Assembly (NCBI GenBank): GCA_902826385.1
Contig: CADEEU010000166.1
Location: 1 to 8,032, forward strand
Reading direction: 5' to 3'
Origin: an uncultured Acidobacteriota bacterium
GTDB lineage: Bacteria; Acidobacteriota; Blastocatellia; Pyrinomonadales; Pyrinomonadaceae
Length of the DNA stretch: 8,032 bases
Shown: positions 1 to 7,150 of the stretch, in pieces
Layout: every line of letters starts with the position of its first letter
How positions within the stretch are numbered: position 1 is the stretch's first letter
Translations under genes and position numbers: made by a program
The notes under the pieces: model-generated
Database searches by the model: none
Told to the model about the DNA's origin: nothing
Seen by the model: the letters and a program-made list of their open reading frames with translations, nothing else

Positions 1-53
1 AGTCTGGTCTTATATTAAAGAACAAGGTTCGAAAATTGACGCTGGACGCTAAG

Positions 54-563
54 ATGAAAAAGATTCTCTTAATAACAATCGTAAAGAAAAAGCTGGTTGG
101 GATACTGCTGATCGTTTTGATCATGCAGCTCCCGTACGCTCTCGCCCAAACTAAGCCAAACCGCTACGAAGTGGAAATTCTTACAAACCCGAATCCCGGA
201 AAAAAAGACACGCGGCAGGTAAACGCCGTGCTGGTGTTCGATGCTGAGACTTTGAGGATACAGTCGCGAAGAAACAATGAGGTTTTTAAGGAGTTCAAGT
301 ATTCCGACATATCCTCGGCTCAGCATTCGTACACCAAGAAGCCGTTTTTCTCGGTTTCACGCGGAACCGCTATCGCTCTTACCGTTTTCACAGGCCTGCC
401 GTTTTTTCTTCTGCCCGGGAGGAAAGAAAAAAACTGGATAACCGTCGTGACGGATACGGATTTCGCAGTAATGAAGATCGAAAACGACAATTACCGGATG
501 ATAAAAAACGAGTTCATCGTCAAAAAGATTGAGATCACCAGCTTTAACGAGTCGAAACGTTAG
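54..563 (+). CDS. Small exported protein of unknown function
   Basis: This gene encodes about 169 residues. The N-terminus is a Sec signal peptide: lysines at residues 2-3 and 11-13, a hydrophobic stretch around residues 14-29 and a likely signal peptidase I site after Ala31 (YALA|Q). The mature part is basic. It has a mainly beta-looking segment (residues 55-95), a hydrophobic stretch at about 104-120 (GTAIALTVFTGLPFFLLPG) that could be a membrane segment or a buried strand, and a C-terminal block containing KNWITVV and NDNYRMIKNEF. The pattern recalls small exported PH-like proteins common in Acidobacteriota, which is a family impression only. I chose the ATG at 54 because it starts the signal peptide cleanly and has a weak GGA seven bases upstream; an in-frame TTG at 36 with AAGG eight bases upstream is an alternative adding six residues. 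The reading frame is open to the left window edge. The last 20 bp overlap the convergent regulator gene. Function is unknown. Confidence 0.8.
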   Translation: MKKILLITIVKKKLVGILLIVLIMQLPYALAQTKPNRYEVEILTNPNPGKKDTRQVNAVLVFDAETLRIQSRRNNEVFKEFKYSDISSAQHSYTKKPFFSVSRGTAIALTVFTGLPFFLLPGRKEKNWITVVTDTDFAVMKIENDNYRMIKNEFIVKKIEITSFNESKR

Positions 564-1446
564 AAACTTGTTTTCTTAAACTTTCGAGCGATGCCTCGGC
601 TATCAGGGGGAATGTCCGCACGCGATCATCATTTGGAAACTGCTTGGCAGTGAGTGAATCGCAGATGATGAGCGAAGCCTGATCTATACCCTTTCGCCAA
701 TCATGGTCGGTCGTTAGTCGCGGAATAAACATGTCCGGCTCGATCTTTGCGGCAAGCAAAAACAGCTTTGCGAAAGAAATAAATTTCTTCCACCCGGAAA
801 TTATCGCTATCAGATCGTCATTGGACGGCCGCGTCCTACCGGACAACAAGCTCGGAACCGAGTTTGCGTCAAGAAACGTACAGGCTGCTCCATCGGACAA
901 TATCGGTTGAAGCTTTTCTTTTTCATCGAACATTGCCGCAAGGCGCGTCCCGTTAACGAGCGGCTTTTCCGAGAATTTCTCGAAAGTGATGCCGTCTGCT
1001 CGAATGCCGGTTGCGTCATTGATCTCTTCTATCAAAATATCCCGCAAAGCCGTATCGGATTCAATTACAAGTAGGCCTTTGGAAGGTTTCGAACGAAGGG
1101 CTTTTCGCAGATGACCTTCGATGTCCCGCGCCGTGTAACCCGCACCGGCGGCGTGATCGAGGAATTGAGAGAAGATCTCGTCCAAACGCTGCATCTTGCG
1201 CCGCTCTTTGCCTTCGGCTACAAAGACGCCGCTTCCTTTTCTAAAACTTACAAGACCCTCGGCCGCCAATTCCCGATAAGCGGCAGAAACCGTATTTTGG
1301 TGAATGCTGAACCGGCGTGCCAGCTCGCGGGTGCTCGGCAGTTTCTCTCCTTCCGCCAGGTCATGACTTGCTATCCCGAGCTTAATCTGCGTAACAAGCT
1401 GTTCGTGGACCGTAACTTCCGAGTTTTTTGCAATCCATATCTTCAT
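544..1446 (-). CDS. GntR-family transcriptional regulator with atypical C-terminal domain
   Basis: The 300-residue protein begins with a GntR winged helix-turn-helix (about residues 10-78). Diagnostic features are VHEQLVTQIKLGI, the helix-turn-helix ELARRFSIHQNTVSAAYREL, and the wing GLVSFRKGSGVFVAEG. This N-terminus resembles the YtrA/MocR-type HTH. Residues 80-300 do not look like the FadR all-helical domain, the UTRA fold or a MocR aminotransferase. They contain alternating strand-like and helical runs (GLLVIESD, LIAIISGWKKFISFAKLFLL, ASLIICDSL) that suggest a Rossmann or periplasmic-binding-like effector domain; this is inference. The start is the ATG complementary to 1444-1446; no good Shine-Dalgarno is visible. 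It lies 80 bp downstream of the transglycosylase gene on the same strand, with a terminator between them, and its 3' end overlaps the convergent gene. The ligand and targets cannot be read from the sequence. Confidence 0.88.
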   Translation of the reverse strand: MKIWIAKNSEVTVHEQLVTQIKLGIASHDLAEGEKLPSTRELARRFSIHQNTVSAAYRELAAEGLVSFRKGSGVFVAEGKERRKMQRLDEIFSQFLDHAAGAGYTARDIEGHLRKALRSKPSKGLLVIESDTALRDILIEEINDATGIRADGITFEKFSEKPLVNGTRLAAMFDEKEKLQPILSDGAACTFLDANSVPSLLSGRTRPSNDDLIAIISGWKKFISFAKLFLLAAKIEPDMFIPRLTTDHDWRKGIDQASLIICDSLTAKQFPNDDRVRTFPLIAEASLESLRKQVSNVSTR

Positions 1447-1473
1447 TCGACAATCGACCGCATGATAATAGAA

Positions 1474-1502
1474 AAGCCGGGTTCGATATTCAAACCCGGC
1501 TT
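1474..1502 (-). terminator. Intrinsic terminator of the lytic transglycosylase gene
   Basis: There is a perfect 10-bp stem (AAGCCGGGTT at 1474-1483 against AACCCGGCTT at 1493-1502) with a 9-base loop. On the minus strand it is followed at once by TTTCTATTAT. It starts 24 bases after the stop of the transglycosylase gene and ends 27 bases before the regulator's start codon. The plus-strand side has only a diluted T-run, so the minus strand is the main direction. Confidence 0.85.
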
Positions 1503-1526
1503 AGCTTCTATTTTACGATTTGGGAA

Positions 1527-3323
1527 TTATTTACCCGGTATTTTTATCTCTCGACCCGCTCCCAAGACCGAATTCGGCAGCAATCCGTTGTATTTTGCTA
1601 CCTCAGTTGGGTCGGCGCCGTTGCGGTTCGCAAGTTTTGCCACCGTATCACCGGCCTGGGCTTTAACGACTTTTACATTAGCGGAGCCGGCTGAAACCGG
1701 AAGGCTCGAGGGTCGTGAGTACGAGATTGTATTTATCTTGTTGCCGCTAACCGGAACGAAGACCTTGCCTTTCGGATCTTTCATTCCCGGATTCGCGGCC
1801 ATCAGATCGGCCACGCTGACGCCGGTGCGGTTCGAGATCGTCTGCCAGGTTTCTCCGTTTACTGAGTTGGCCAGGCTGGTATTGTTGATCTTAGACGCGG
1901 GCACGCGCTTGAAAACCGCAACAACTTCGTTGGCCTTTCCCGGAGGAATGTTAACGATGTACGGTTCCGGCGGGCTGACGTTGCTCCGCAGATGCGGATT
2001 CAAATACCGAATGTACTGAACGCTCGTATCGGAAGCCTGAGCCAAGATGCTGAGATTGGTCGAAGCCGGAACACGAATTCGGTCGTACTGAAGCGGCGGA
2101 GCCGGCCGCACATGACCGAAACCATACTGCGTCGGATTATTCGCGATCAAAACCGTCGCGAGAATATTCGGAACATAGTTACGCGTTTCTTTCGGCAGGT
2201 AAGGATACGCAGCCCAGAAATTCGTCACTCCGGCCCGTCGGATCGCACGATCGACATTGCCTTCGCCGCAGTTGTAACCCGCAATTGCCAACTCCCAGTT
2301 GCCATAGCGGTTGAACAAAAACTTCAAGTAACGGGCCGAGGCACGTGTGGCTTCGTCAAAACTGTTTCGCTCATCGACGTGAGCCGTGCGACGCAGACCG
2401 TATCTCGCACCGGTCCCGGGAATAAACTGCCAAAGTCCCGAAGCAGCCGCCCAGGACATTGCGGTCGGCTTCCAGGCACTTTCAACCTGGCCGAGCCACG
2501 CGACGTTCTCAGGAATTCCTTCTTCCTTAAAAATACGCCTTGCCATCCGCATGAACATGCCTGAGCGATAAAGCCCGACTTCCATCGTTGAACGGCCGCG
2601 TCCGCGATAGTAGTTTATGTACTGCTGAATCATCGGGTGTACTTGAAACGAAAACCCGAGAGACCTATTCGCTACCGCGACCTGAATGTATTGATATTGC
2701 TGCTGGGCGACGGGATTGTTTTCAACTTGAAGCTCTTCCTGGGTCAATTCAAGCTTGGAAAGCTCGTCGAGGGGTGAGGGTTCGAAATTTTGTTCATTAA
2801 ACCCGACCAATGCGTCGGACGGCGCCTGATGCACAGGAGCGGGCGTACCCGATGTCGAGGCGGTCGTCGCAGGAACCGTCTTTTGCGTCTTGGAAATCGA
2901 AGTTACTTCGTCGGCGAGTTTCATGTCCGCGTCGTTCCAATTCCATTTGCAGGTCGCGGAAAGACTTCTGATCTGCGGCGGCTGGTTTCCCGCGGGAAAT
3001 TCTATGCGGTAAATGGTTTCAATAAGCTGGCCGTAGCATTCCTTCAGTACCGCATCACGCTGAATATCAAGCGTCGAAAACAAAAACGTCTCGACCGACT
3101 TATCAAATGCCTGACCCGACTCCGACCGTTTATTGGCCTTCAGGGCAGTCATGCCGTCTTTGAATGATCTGCCGGAATCGTCCAGGACCTTTCTGATCGA
3201 ATCGCGAACCTGCTGAACCTCCGGCGTAACGTTAACACCAGCACTCTGTCCAAAAACAGCCGAACCCAAAGAAAGTAACAATATTGCGTATACGGGTACG
3301 GTCTTGTAAATAAATTTCGTCAT
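1527..3323 (-). CDS. Secreted LysM lytic transglycosylase (MltD-like, GH23)
   Basis: The 598-residue protein is predicted to cleave the MurNAc-GlcNAc bond of peptidoglycan and leave a 1,6-anhydroMurNAc end. A signal peptide covers residues 1-25 (hydrophobic VYAILLLSLGSAVFG, cleavage before Gln26). No lipobox Cys follows, so it should be soluble and periplasmic rather than a lipoprotein like E. coli MltD. Residues 30-200 form a helical, Gln/Thr/Pro-rich N-terminal region of unknown role. The SLT/GH23 domain is at about 260-400: the catalytic Glu is Glu281 in QVESAWKP, followed by SGLWQFIPGTGARYGL, AIAGYNCGEGNV and NYVPNILA. C-terminal carbohydrate-binding repeats are a degenerate LysM at about 414-460 and two clearer LysM units at about 488-525 and 551-596 (the last with AGDTVAKLANRNG and IKIPG). 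The family's usual AYNAGEG appears here as GYNCGEG, which keeps the Asn and Glu. A dedicated terminator lies downstream. Confidence 0.95.
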   Translation of the reverse strand: MTKFIYKTVPVYAILLLSLGSAVFGQSAGVNVTPEVQQVRDSIRKVLDDSGRSFKDGMTALKANKRSESGQAFDKSVETFLFSTLDIQRDAVLKECYGQLIETIYRIEFPAGNQPPQIRSLSATCKWNWNDADMKLADEVTSISKTQKTVPATTASTSGTPAPVHQAPSDALVGFNEQNFEPSPLDELSKLELTQEELQVENNPVAQQQYQYIQVAVANRSLGFSFQVHPMIQQYINYYRGRGRSTMEVGLYRSGMFMRMARRIFKEEGIPENVAWLGQVESAWKPTAMSWAAASGLWQFIPGTGARYGLRRTAHVDERNSFDEATRASARYLKFLFNRYGNWELAIAGYNCGEGNVDRAIRRAGVTNFWAAYPYLPKETRNYVPNILATVLIANNPTQYGFGHVRPAPPLQYDRIRVPASTNLSILAQASDTSVQYIRYLNPHLRSNVSPPEPYIVNIPPGKANEVVAVFKRVPASKINNTSLANSVNGETWQTISNRTGVSVADLMAANPGMKDPKGKVFVPVSGNKINTISYSRPSSLPVSAGSANVKVVKAQAGDTVAKLANRNGADPTEVAKYNGLLPNSVLGAGREIKIPGK

Positions 3324-3533
3324 TAAATTTCGTCTATAATCCTGTAATCACGGCTAACATAAGAGTTAGGCGAATAATACCTGTGCCCGATGCGGTTATA
3401 TTTCTAACGCTCTAGGCGGATAAAAGTTCCCTGCTTGCAATAAATAGGCGAGAAGTTCGAGCGAACACCAACCCTAACCTAACACACTAACCGGTGAGGG
3501 TCAATGTTTATAAGGGTTTCCGGACTTTAGATC
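3324..3533. other. Intergenic gap between lon stop and transglycosylase start
   Basis: These 210 bp should contain the end of the lon transcript and the start of the transglycosylase transcript. The best promoter-like element on the minus strand is a TATTAT (complement of 3374-3379) about 50 bases before the start codon, but no convincing -35 sits 16-18 bases upstream. An imperfect inverted repeat (ACCCTAACC 3471-3479 against GGTGAGGGT 3493-3501, one mismatch) lies about 33 bases past the lon stop without a U-run. I see no gene or strong signal. Confidence 0.4.
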
Positions 3534-5945
3534 TTATCGCCTGGCCGATTTAACGGCCGGTTTTGCTTCGAGCAACGCGGTCGCAAAAACCTGACTGACA
3601 TGCTCCACGAATACAAAGTTCAAATCGTCCCGAACTTCCTGCGGCAAATCTTCCAGATCTTTCTCGTTCGGAGCCGGTAATATGACCGTTTTGATCTTGG
3701 CCCGCCGGGCCGCAAGCAACTTTTCTTTGACTCCGCCTATCGGGAGCACGTTGCCCCTTAAAGTGATCTCGCCGGTCATCGCAACGTCCTTCCGCACCGG
3801 ACGCTGGGCCAAAACGGAAACAAGCGCCGTCGCCATCGTTATGCCCGCGCTTGGACCGTCTTTCGGGATCGCCCCTTCCGGTAAGTGTATGTGAATATCG
3901 AAGTTATCGATCACCTCGTCCGGAATTCCGAGATCGGCCGAGCGAGCTTTTGCGTAAGAGAATGCCGCCTGGGCCGATTCCTGCATGATGTCACCGAGTT
4001 GGCCCGTCAGCATCAACTTGCCCTTGCCCTTAGTTTTCAAGGCTTCGATAAACAGGATGTCGCCGCCGACCGCCGTCCACGCAAGGCCTGTCACAGTTCC
4101 GATCTGGTCCTTTTTCAGGGCTCCTTCCTGGAAAATCTTTGGGCTTCGAAGGTAGTCTTTGACGTTATCGGCAGCGATCTTCATCGGCCTGAAAGCTCCT
4201 TCGAGCTCGGCCTTTTTGCGTGCGACTTTTCGGGCTACTTTGCCGATCTCACGTTCGAGGTGACGTAAACCAGCCTCTTGCGTATACTCGCTGATGATTT
4301 TGATAATCGCCTTGCGGTCGAACTTAACGTCGTCTTTCTCAAGCCCGTTTTCTTCGACCTGTTTTGGGATCAAATGACGCCTCGCGATTTCGTACTTCTC
4401 TTCTTCGGTATAGCCCGACAGTGAAATGATCTCCATGCGATCACGCAACGCGGGCTGGATAGTGTCGAGCACGTTCGCCGTCGTCATGAACATCACGTTC
4501 GAAAGATCGAACGTGACGCCGAGATAATTGTCGCGGAATGTTGAATTTTGCTCCGGGTCTAGCACTTCGAGCAAAGCCGAGCTCGGGTCGCCGCGAAAAT
4601 CAGCCCCTACCTTGTCGATCTCATCCAGCATTATCAGCGGATTATTCGTTTCGGCCTGTTGAATCGCCTGGATTATACGACCGGGCATCGCACCGACGTA
4701 GGTGCGACGATGGCCGCGTATCTCAGCTTCGTCGTGAAGGCCGCCAAGACTAAGCCGCATGAACTTGCGGTTCAACGCCCGGGCAACCGAGCGTCCTAGC
4801 GATGTCTTGCCCACGCCCGGAGGGCCGACGAGGCACAGGATCGATCCCTTCGGCTTTGCGATCAGCTTTCTTACCGCCAAAGCTTCAACTATCCTCTCCT
4901 TCACTCGTTCAAGGCCGTAATGGTCCTCATCAAGAATGCGCTCGGCTTTTTTAAGGTTAAGATTGTCTTTCGACGCCTTAGACCACGGAAGCTCGGTCAT
5001 GATGTCGAGCCAGTTGCGTAAGGTAGCGGTCTCCGCCGTGTCCGGGTGCATTCGCTCGAGTTTCTTTAGCTGTCGAAGCGATTCGTTTTCGGCGGCTTCC
5101 GGCATTTTTGCATCGAGGATCTTCTTTCGATAGTTCTCGATCTCTTCGTAAAGCTCATTGCTTTCGCCAAGCTCACCCTGTATCGCCTTCATCTGCTGGC
5201 GAAGAAAATATTCGCGCTGAGAGCGGTCGATGTCGGCACGTGCCTGCGAATTGATCTCCTGTTGAACTGTAAGAACATCTATTTCTTTACTTAACAGCTC
5301 ATTCACTCGGCGAAGACGTTCGACCGGCTCCGAGATGTTCAATACCGTCTGAGCATCTTCAACCTTCAATTCAAGGTTCGAGGCCGAAAGATCGGCCAGC
5401 CTTCCTGCGTCGTCCAGGTTAGCTATGATTGCCAGAACTTCAGGCGAGATGTTTTTTCCAAGACTGGCAGCCCGTTCCATCGAACCGCGTACATTGCGAA
5501 CAAGTGCTTCTACTTCCAGCGAACCTTCAGGTGCAAGCGGCTCAGAGATAGGAGTTATGCCGACACGTACATGGTCACCCGACGAGTTGACCGAATCTAC
5601 AATCGCCCTCGACAATCCCTGGATAAGAATACGGATACGGCCGTCCGGCAGCTTCAGCATTCGCATTATGATGGCCACTGTGCCAACGGTGTAAAGATCG
5701 TTCTGCGCGGGATCTTCCATGTTAACGTCTTTCTGGGACACCAACACGATCATCCGATTGTCTTTCAGAGCTTCTTCGACCGCTTTGATCGACTTGTCCC
5801 GCGAAACAAACAGGGGGACGATCATGAACGGATAAATTACGATGTCGCGCAACGGAAGCGCCGGCAGCTCCGACGGGATCTGCATCATCGGTTCGACGAG
5901 TTCATTATCGGCGACGCCAATAGGAAAGTCTTCTATCTCGACCAT
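3534..5945 (-). CDS. lon: ATP-dependent Lon protease
   Basis: A complete 803-residue LonA-type protease, close to the usual family length. It forms a cytoplasmic hexamer that unfolds and degrades damaged and short-lived regulatory proteins. Domains in order: an N-terminal substrate-binding domain from about residue 27 (LPALPLRDIVIYPFMIVPLFV) to 215; a helical linker to about 320 including REYFLRQQMKAIQGELGE; the AAA+ module with Walker A GPPGVGKT at 374-381, Walker B LIMLDEID at 437-444, and the conserved GGLHDEAEIRGHRRTYVGAMPG segment around 401-422; and the C-terminal Ser-Lys protease domain with nucleophile Ser699 in PKDGPSAG and catalytic Lys742 in GGVKEKLLAA. All active-site residues are intact. 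The N-terminus carries about 25 mostly acidic residues before the usual LPLRDIV start. I kept the ATG at 5945 because the next in-frame Met codons (residues 20-21) have no better ribosome binding site. A GAGG lies 16 bases upstream, which is too far to be a normal one. No CIRCE element is visible. Confidence 0.98.
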   Translation of the reverse strand: MVEIEDFPIGVADNELVEPMMQIPSELPALPLRDIVIYPFMIVPLFVSRDKSIKAVEEALKDNRMIVLVSQKDVNMEDPAQNDLYTVGTVAIIMRMLKLPDGRIRILIQGLSRAIVDSVNSSGDHVRVGITPISEPLAPEGSLEVEALVRNVRGSMERAASLGKNISPEVLAIIANLDDAGRLADLSASNLELKVEDAQTVLNISEPVERLRRVNELLSKEIDVLTVQQEINSQARADIDRSQREYFLRQQMKAIQGELGESNELYEEIENYRKKILDAKMPEAAENESLRQLKKLERMHPDTAETATLRNWLDIMTELPWSKASKDNLNLKKAERILDEDHYGLERVKERIVEALAVRKLIAKPKGSILCLVGPPGVGKTSLGRSVARALNRKFMRLSLGGLHDEAEIRGHRRTYVGAMPGRIIQAIQQAETNNPLIMLDEIDKVGADFRGDPSSALLEVLDPEQNSTFRDNYLGVTFDLSNVMFMTTANVLDTIQPALRDRMEIISLSGYTEEEKYEIARRHLIPKQVEENGLEKDDVKFDRKAIIKIISEYTQEAGLRHLEREIGKVARKVARKKAELEGAFRPMKIAADNVKDYLRSPKIFQEGALKKDQIGTVTGLAWTAVGGDILFIEALKTKGKGKLMLTGQLGDIMQESAQAAFSYAKARSADLGIPDEVIDNFDIHIHLPEGAIPKDGPSAGITMATALVSVLAQRPVRKDVAMTGEITLRGNVLPIGGVKEKLLAARRAKIKTVILPAPNEKDLEDLPQEVRDDLNFVFVEHVSQVFATALLEAKPAVKSARR

Positions 5946-5959
5946 AAACTAGTAGTTTA
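5945..5959. promoter_or_regulatory. Perfect palindrome abutting the lon start codon
   Basis: TAAACTAGTAGTTTA is a perfect inverted repeat of two 7-base arms around a central G. It includes the first base of the lon start codon. The one-base spacer makes a hairpin unlikely, so if functional it would be a DNA operator for a dimeric protein. It is AT-rich and short, so chance is possible. Confidence 0.3.
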
Positions 5960-6039
5960 AGCCTCGGATGAACTAACGGCAAATAGGCAGGACTGGAGAC
6001 AAAACCGTAGAGCGTGAGCCGAGGAACGTACCTAACAGA

Positions 6040-6086
6040 GAAAGGCAGTGCACAACCGACATCGTGCCCTGCCTTTCAATTTTTTT
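6040..6086 (+). terminator. Long stem-loop with U7 tract, probably a bidirectional terminator
   Basis: A 9-bp perfect outer stem (GAAAGGCAG 6040-6048 with CTGCCTTTC 6069-6077) is followed by one T/C mismatch and a 4-bp inner stem (GCAC 6050-6053 with GTGC 6064-6067) around a 10-base loop. On the plus strand AA and seven Ts (6080-6086) follow, a strong intrinsic terminator. On the minus strand a shorter version of the stem is followed by TTTCTCTGTT, a weaker but usable tract, so it can end transcription of the gene at 6112-7077. No plus-strand gene that needs the stronger side is evident, which raises the possibility of a small plus-strand RNA. Confidence 0.7.
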
Positions 6087-6111
6087 ACCGAGGTTAAAAA
6101 GGAAATCGGTT

Positions 6112-7077
6112 CTACTGAACTTCGACCCAGTCACCTGTGTGAATTTCCTGAGCCGTTTTCGTTATGACGGCTGTCGCTGTCTTTTCCTTTACGTTTAGAA
6201 TAATCAATTCTCCTACGATCTTTCTCAAAGCCGGACGGTCTTCTTTTGCCTTTTCGGTTGTTACCACGCGGCCCTGAGCACGATCGCCGGATTTCCGGGC
6301 CGCCTGGTTGGAAAATTTACCGCCGCGATATTCGTTGCTCTGAAAGCCCTCGTCTCGGGCACTAAGTGACTCGTCCTCATCGGAAACGAACAGATTGCCT
6401 TTGCCCAGCGGTCTGTAAACCGTCAGGTAATCGCCAACCTTAACATTGTCTTCCGCACCAAGATCCACATAAACGATCTGATCACGCGTCAGGTTTTCCT
6501 GATTGTCGCGGGCCATGAATAATCGGCCGGTTGACTTGCCAGACGGCTCGGCAAACATATCGAGCTGTCCGCGAGTTTGATGCACCGGACTGGTCCGCTC
6601 CGGAACCGGCTGTACTAAATCGCCAAGAAGGAATACATCGCACGACACCTTTACACGGGCCACGGATACTTCGCTCTTGACGCGAACTACCTCGACCATT
6701 CCGACTTCCTGAACCAGAAAGCCAAGATCGTCTTTGCGGGTCCAGCGGGTTTCAACCTGTCCGCGCGGCCTTACCACCGACATCATGTCGCCGACCTGTA
6801 CGCCCTTGCTTGAACCCATGTTGAGGTAGACGAAGTCTCCCTCGGCATAGTTAAACTGTTCTTGCTCTTCCAAGCCGCCAACAAGCCGGTTGGATGTTTC
6901 GATTGGCGAAGACTGTACATAGCCCGCGCAGTAAAGATTGTTGCGAGCAGCAACCGCCATTGTCCTGGTCGGCCCTGCGACGACCTGTCGATTTTGGGCT
7001 TCGGATACCGAGGCCATGACCGTAAATCCGCAAAAAGCGGCAGTAAAAGAACGCTTGAAGAGTTGTTTGAGGTTCAC
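6112..7077 (-). CDS. Exported protein with two tandem FlgT-C-like repeats
   Basis: A 321-residue exported protein of unknown function. I start it at the GTG complementary to 7075-7077 because AAAGGAGA sits six bases upstream and the product then begins with a Sec signal peptide (LKQLFKRS basic region, hydrophobic FTAAFCGFTVMASV, cleavage after Ala27 in SEA|Q). A longer frame from an ATG at 7176 would put 33 non-hydrophobic residues in front of the signal and start next to a -10 box. The mature protein is an internal duplication. Half one runs from GDFVYLNMGSSKGVQVGD (80-97) to VGMVEVVRVK and LLGDLVQP (125-157). Half two runs from DQIVYVDLGAEDNVKVGD (199-216) to VGELIILNVK and HTGDWVEV (288-320). 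The G-V-GD-V-R pattern resembles the FlgT C-terminal domain; this is recognition by pattern, not a search. A charged, probably disordered linker (about 230-285) interrupts half two. No other flagellar gene is nearby. Only two cysteines remain in the mature part (Cys50, Cys146). Confidence 0.82.
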   Translation of the reverse strand: MNLKQLFKRSFTAAFCGFTVMASVSEAQNRQVVAGPTRTMAVAARNNLYCAGYVQSSPIETSNRLVGGLEEQEQFNYAEGDFVYLNMGSSKGVQVGDMMSVVRPRGQVETRWTRKDDLGFLVQEVGMVEVVRVKSEVSVARVKVSCDVFLLGDLVQPVPERTSPVHQTRGQLDMFAEPSGKSTGRLFMARDNQENLTRDQIVYVDLGAEDNVKVGDYLTVYRPLGKGNLFVSDEDESLSARDEGFQSNEYRGGKFSNQAARKSGDRAQGRVVTTEKAKEDRPALRKIVGELIILNVKEKTATAVITKTAQEIHTGDWVEVQ

Positions 7078-7082
7078 GTGAT

Positions 7083-7089
7083 TCTCCTT
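7083..7089 (-). promoter_or_regulatory. Ribosome binding site that fixes the GTG start at 7077
   Basis: On the minus strand AAGGAGA is followed after AGGAG by AATCAC and then the GTG start codon, a six-base spacing. It is the only strong Shine-Dalgarno in the window, and it decides the start of the duplicated exported protein. Confidence 0.85.
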
Positions 7090-7108
7090 TAGAAACTTGT
7101 TTCCGGGA

Positions 7109-7133
7109 TTTCGAGGATTGCTTTCGAGGATTG
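7109..7133. repeat. Tandem 12-bp direct repeat in a leader region
   Basis: TTTCGAGGATTG occurs at 7109-7120 and again at 7122-7133, separated by one base. On the minus strand this gives two copies of CAATCCTCGAAA in the 5' untranslated leader of the exported-protein gene, 31 to 56 bases before its start codon. The 13-base period could be paired binding sites on DNA or RNA, or simply a slippage duplication. Confidence 0.9.
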
Positions 7134-7150
7134 TTATGCGGAAACGGAAT

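Noticed and set aside
560..573. 14-base match TTAGAAACTTGTTT with 7089-7102
   Set aside because: A single 14-base match in 8 kb is within chance, and the two sites have unrelated contexts.
1111..2019. 302-codon open frame on the plus strand
   Set aside because: It runs antisense across the regulator, terminator and transglycosylase genes, whose proteins have clear domains. Its own translation is low in recognisable motifs.
3471..3501. Imperfect inverted repeat after lon, as its terminator
   Set aside because: It has one mismatch, a 13-base loop and no U-run on the minus strand.
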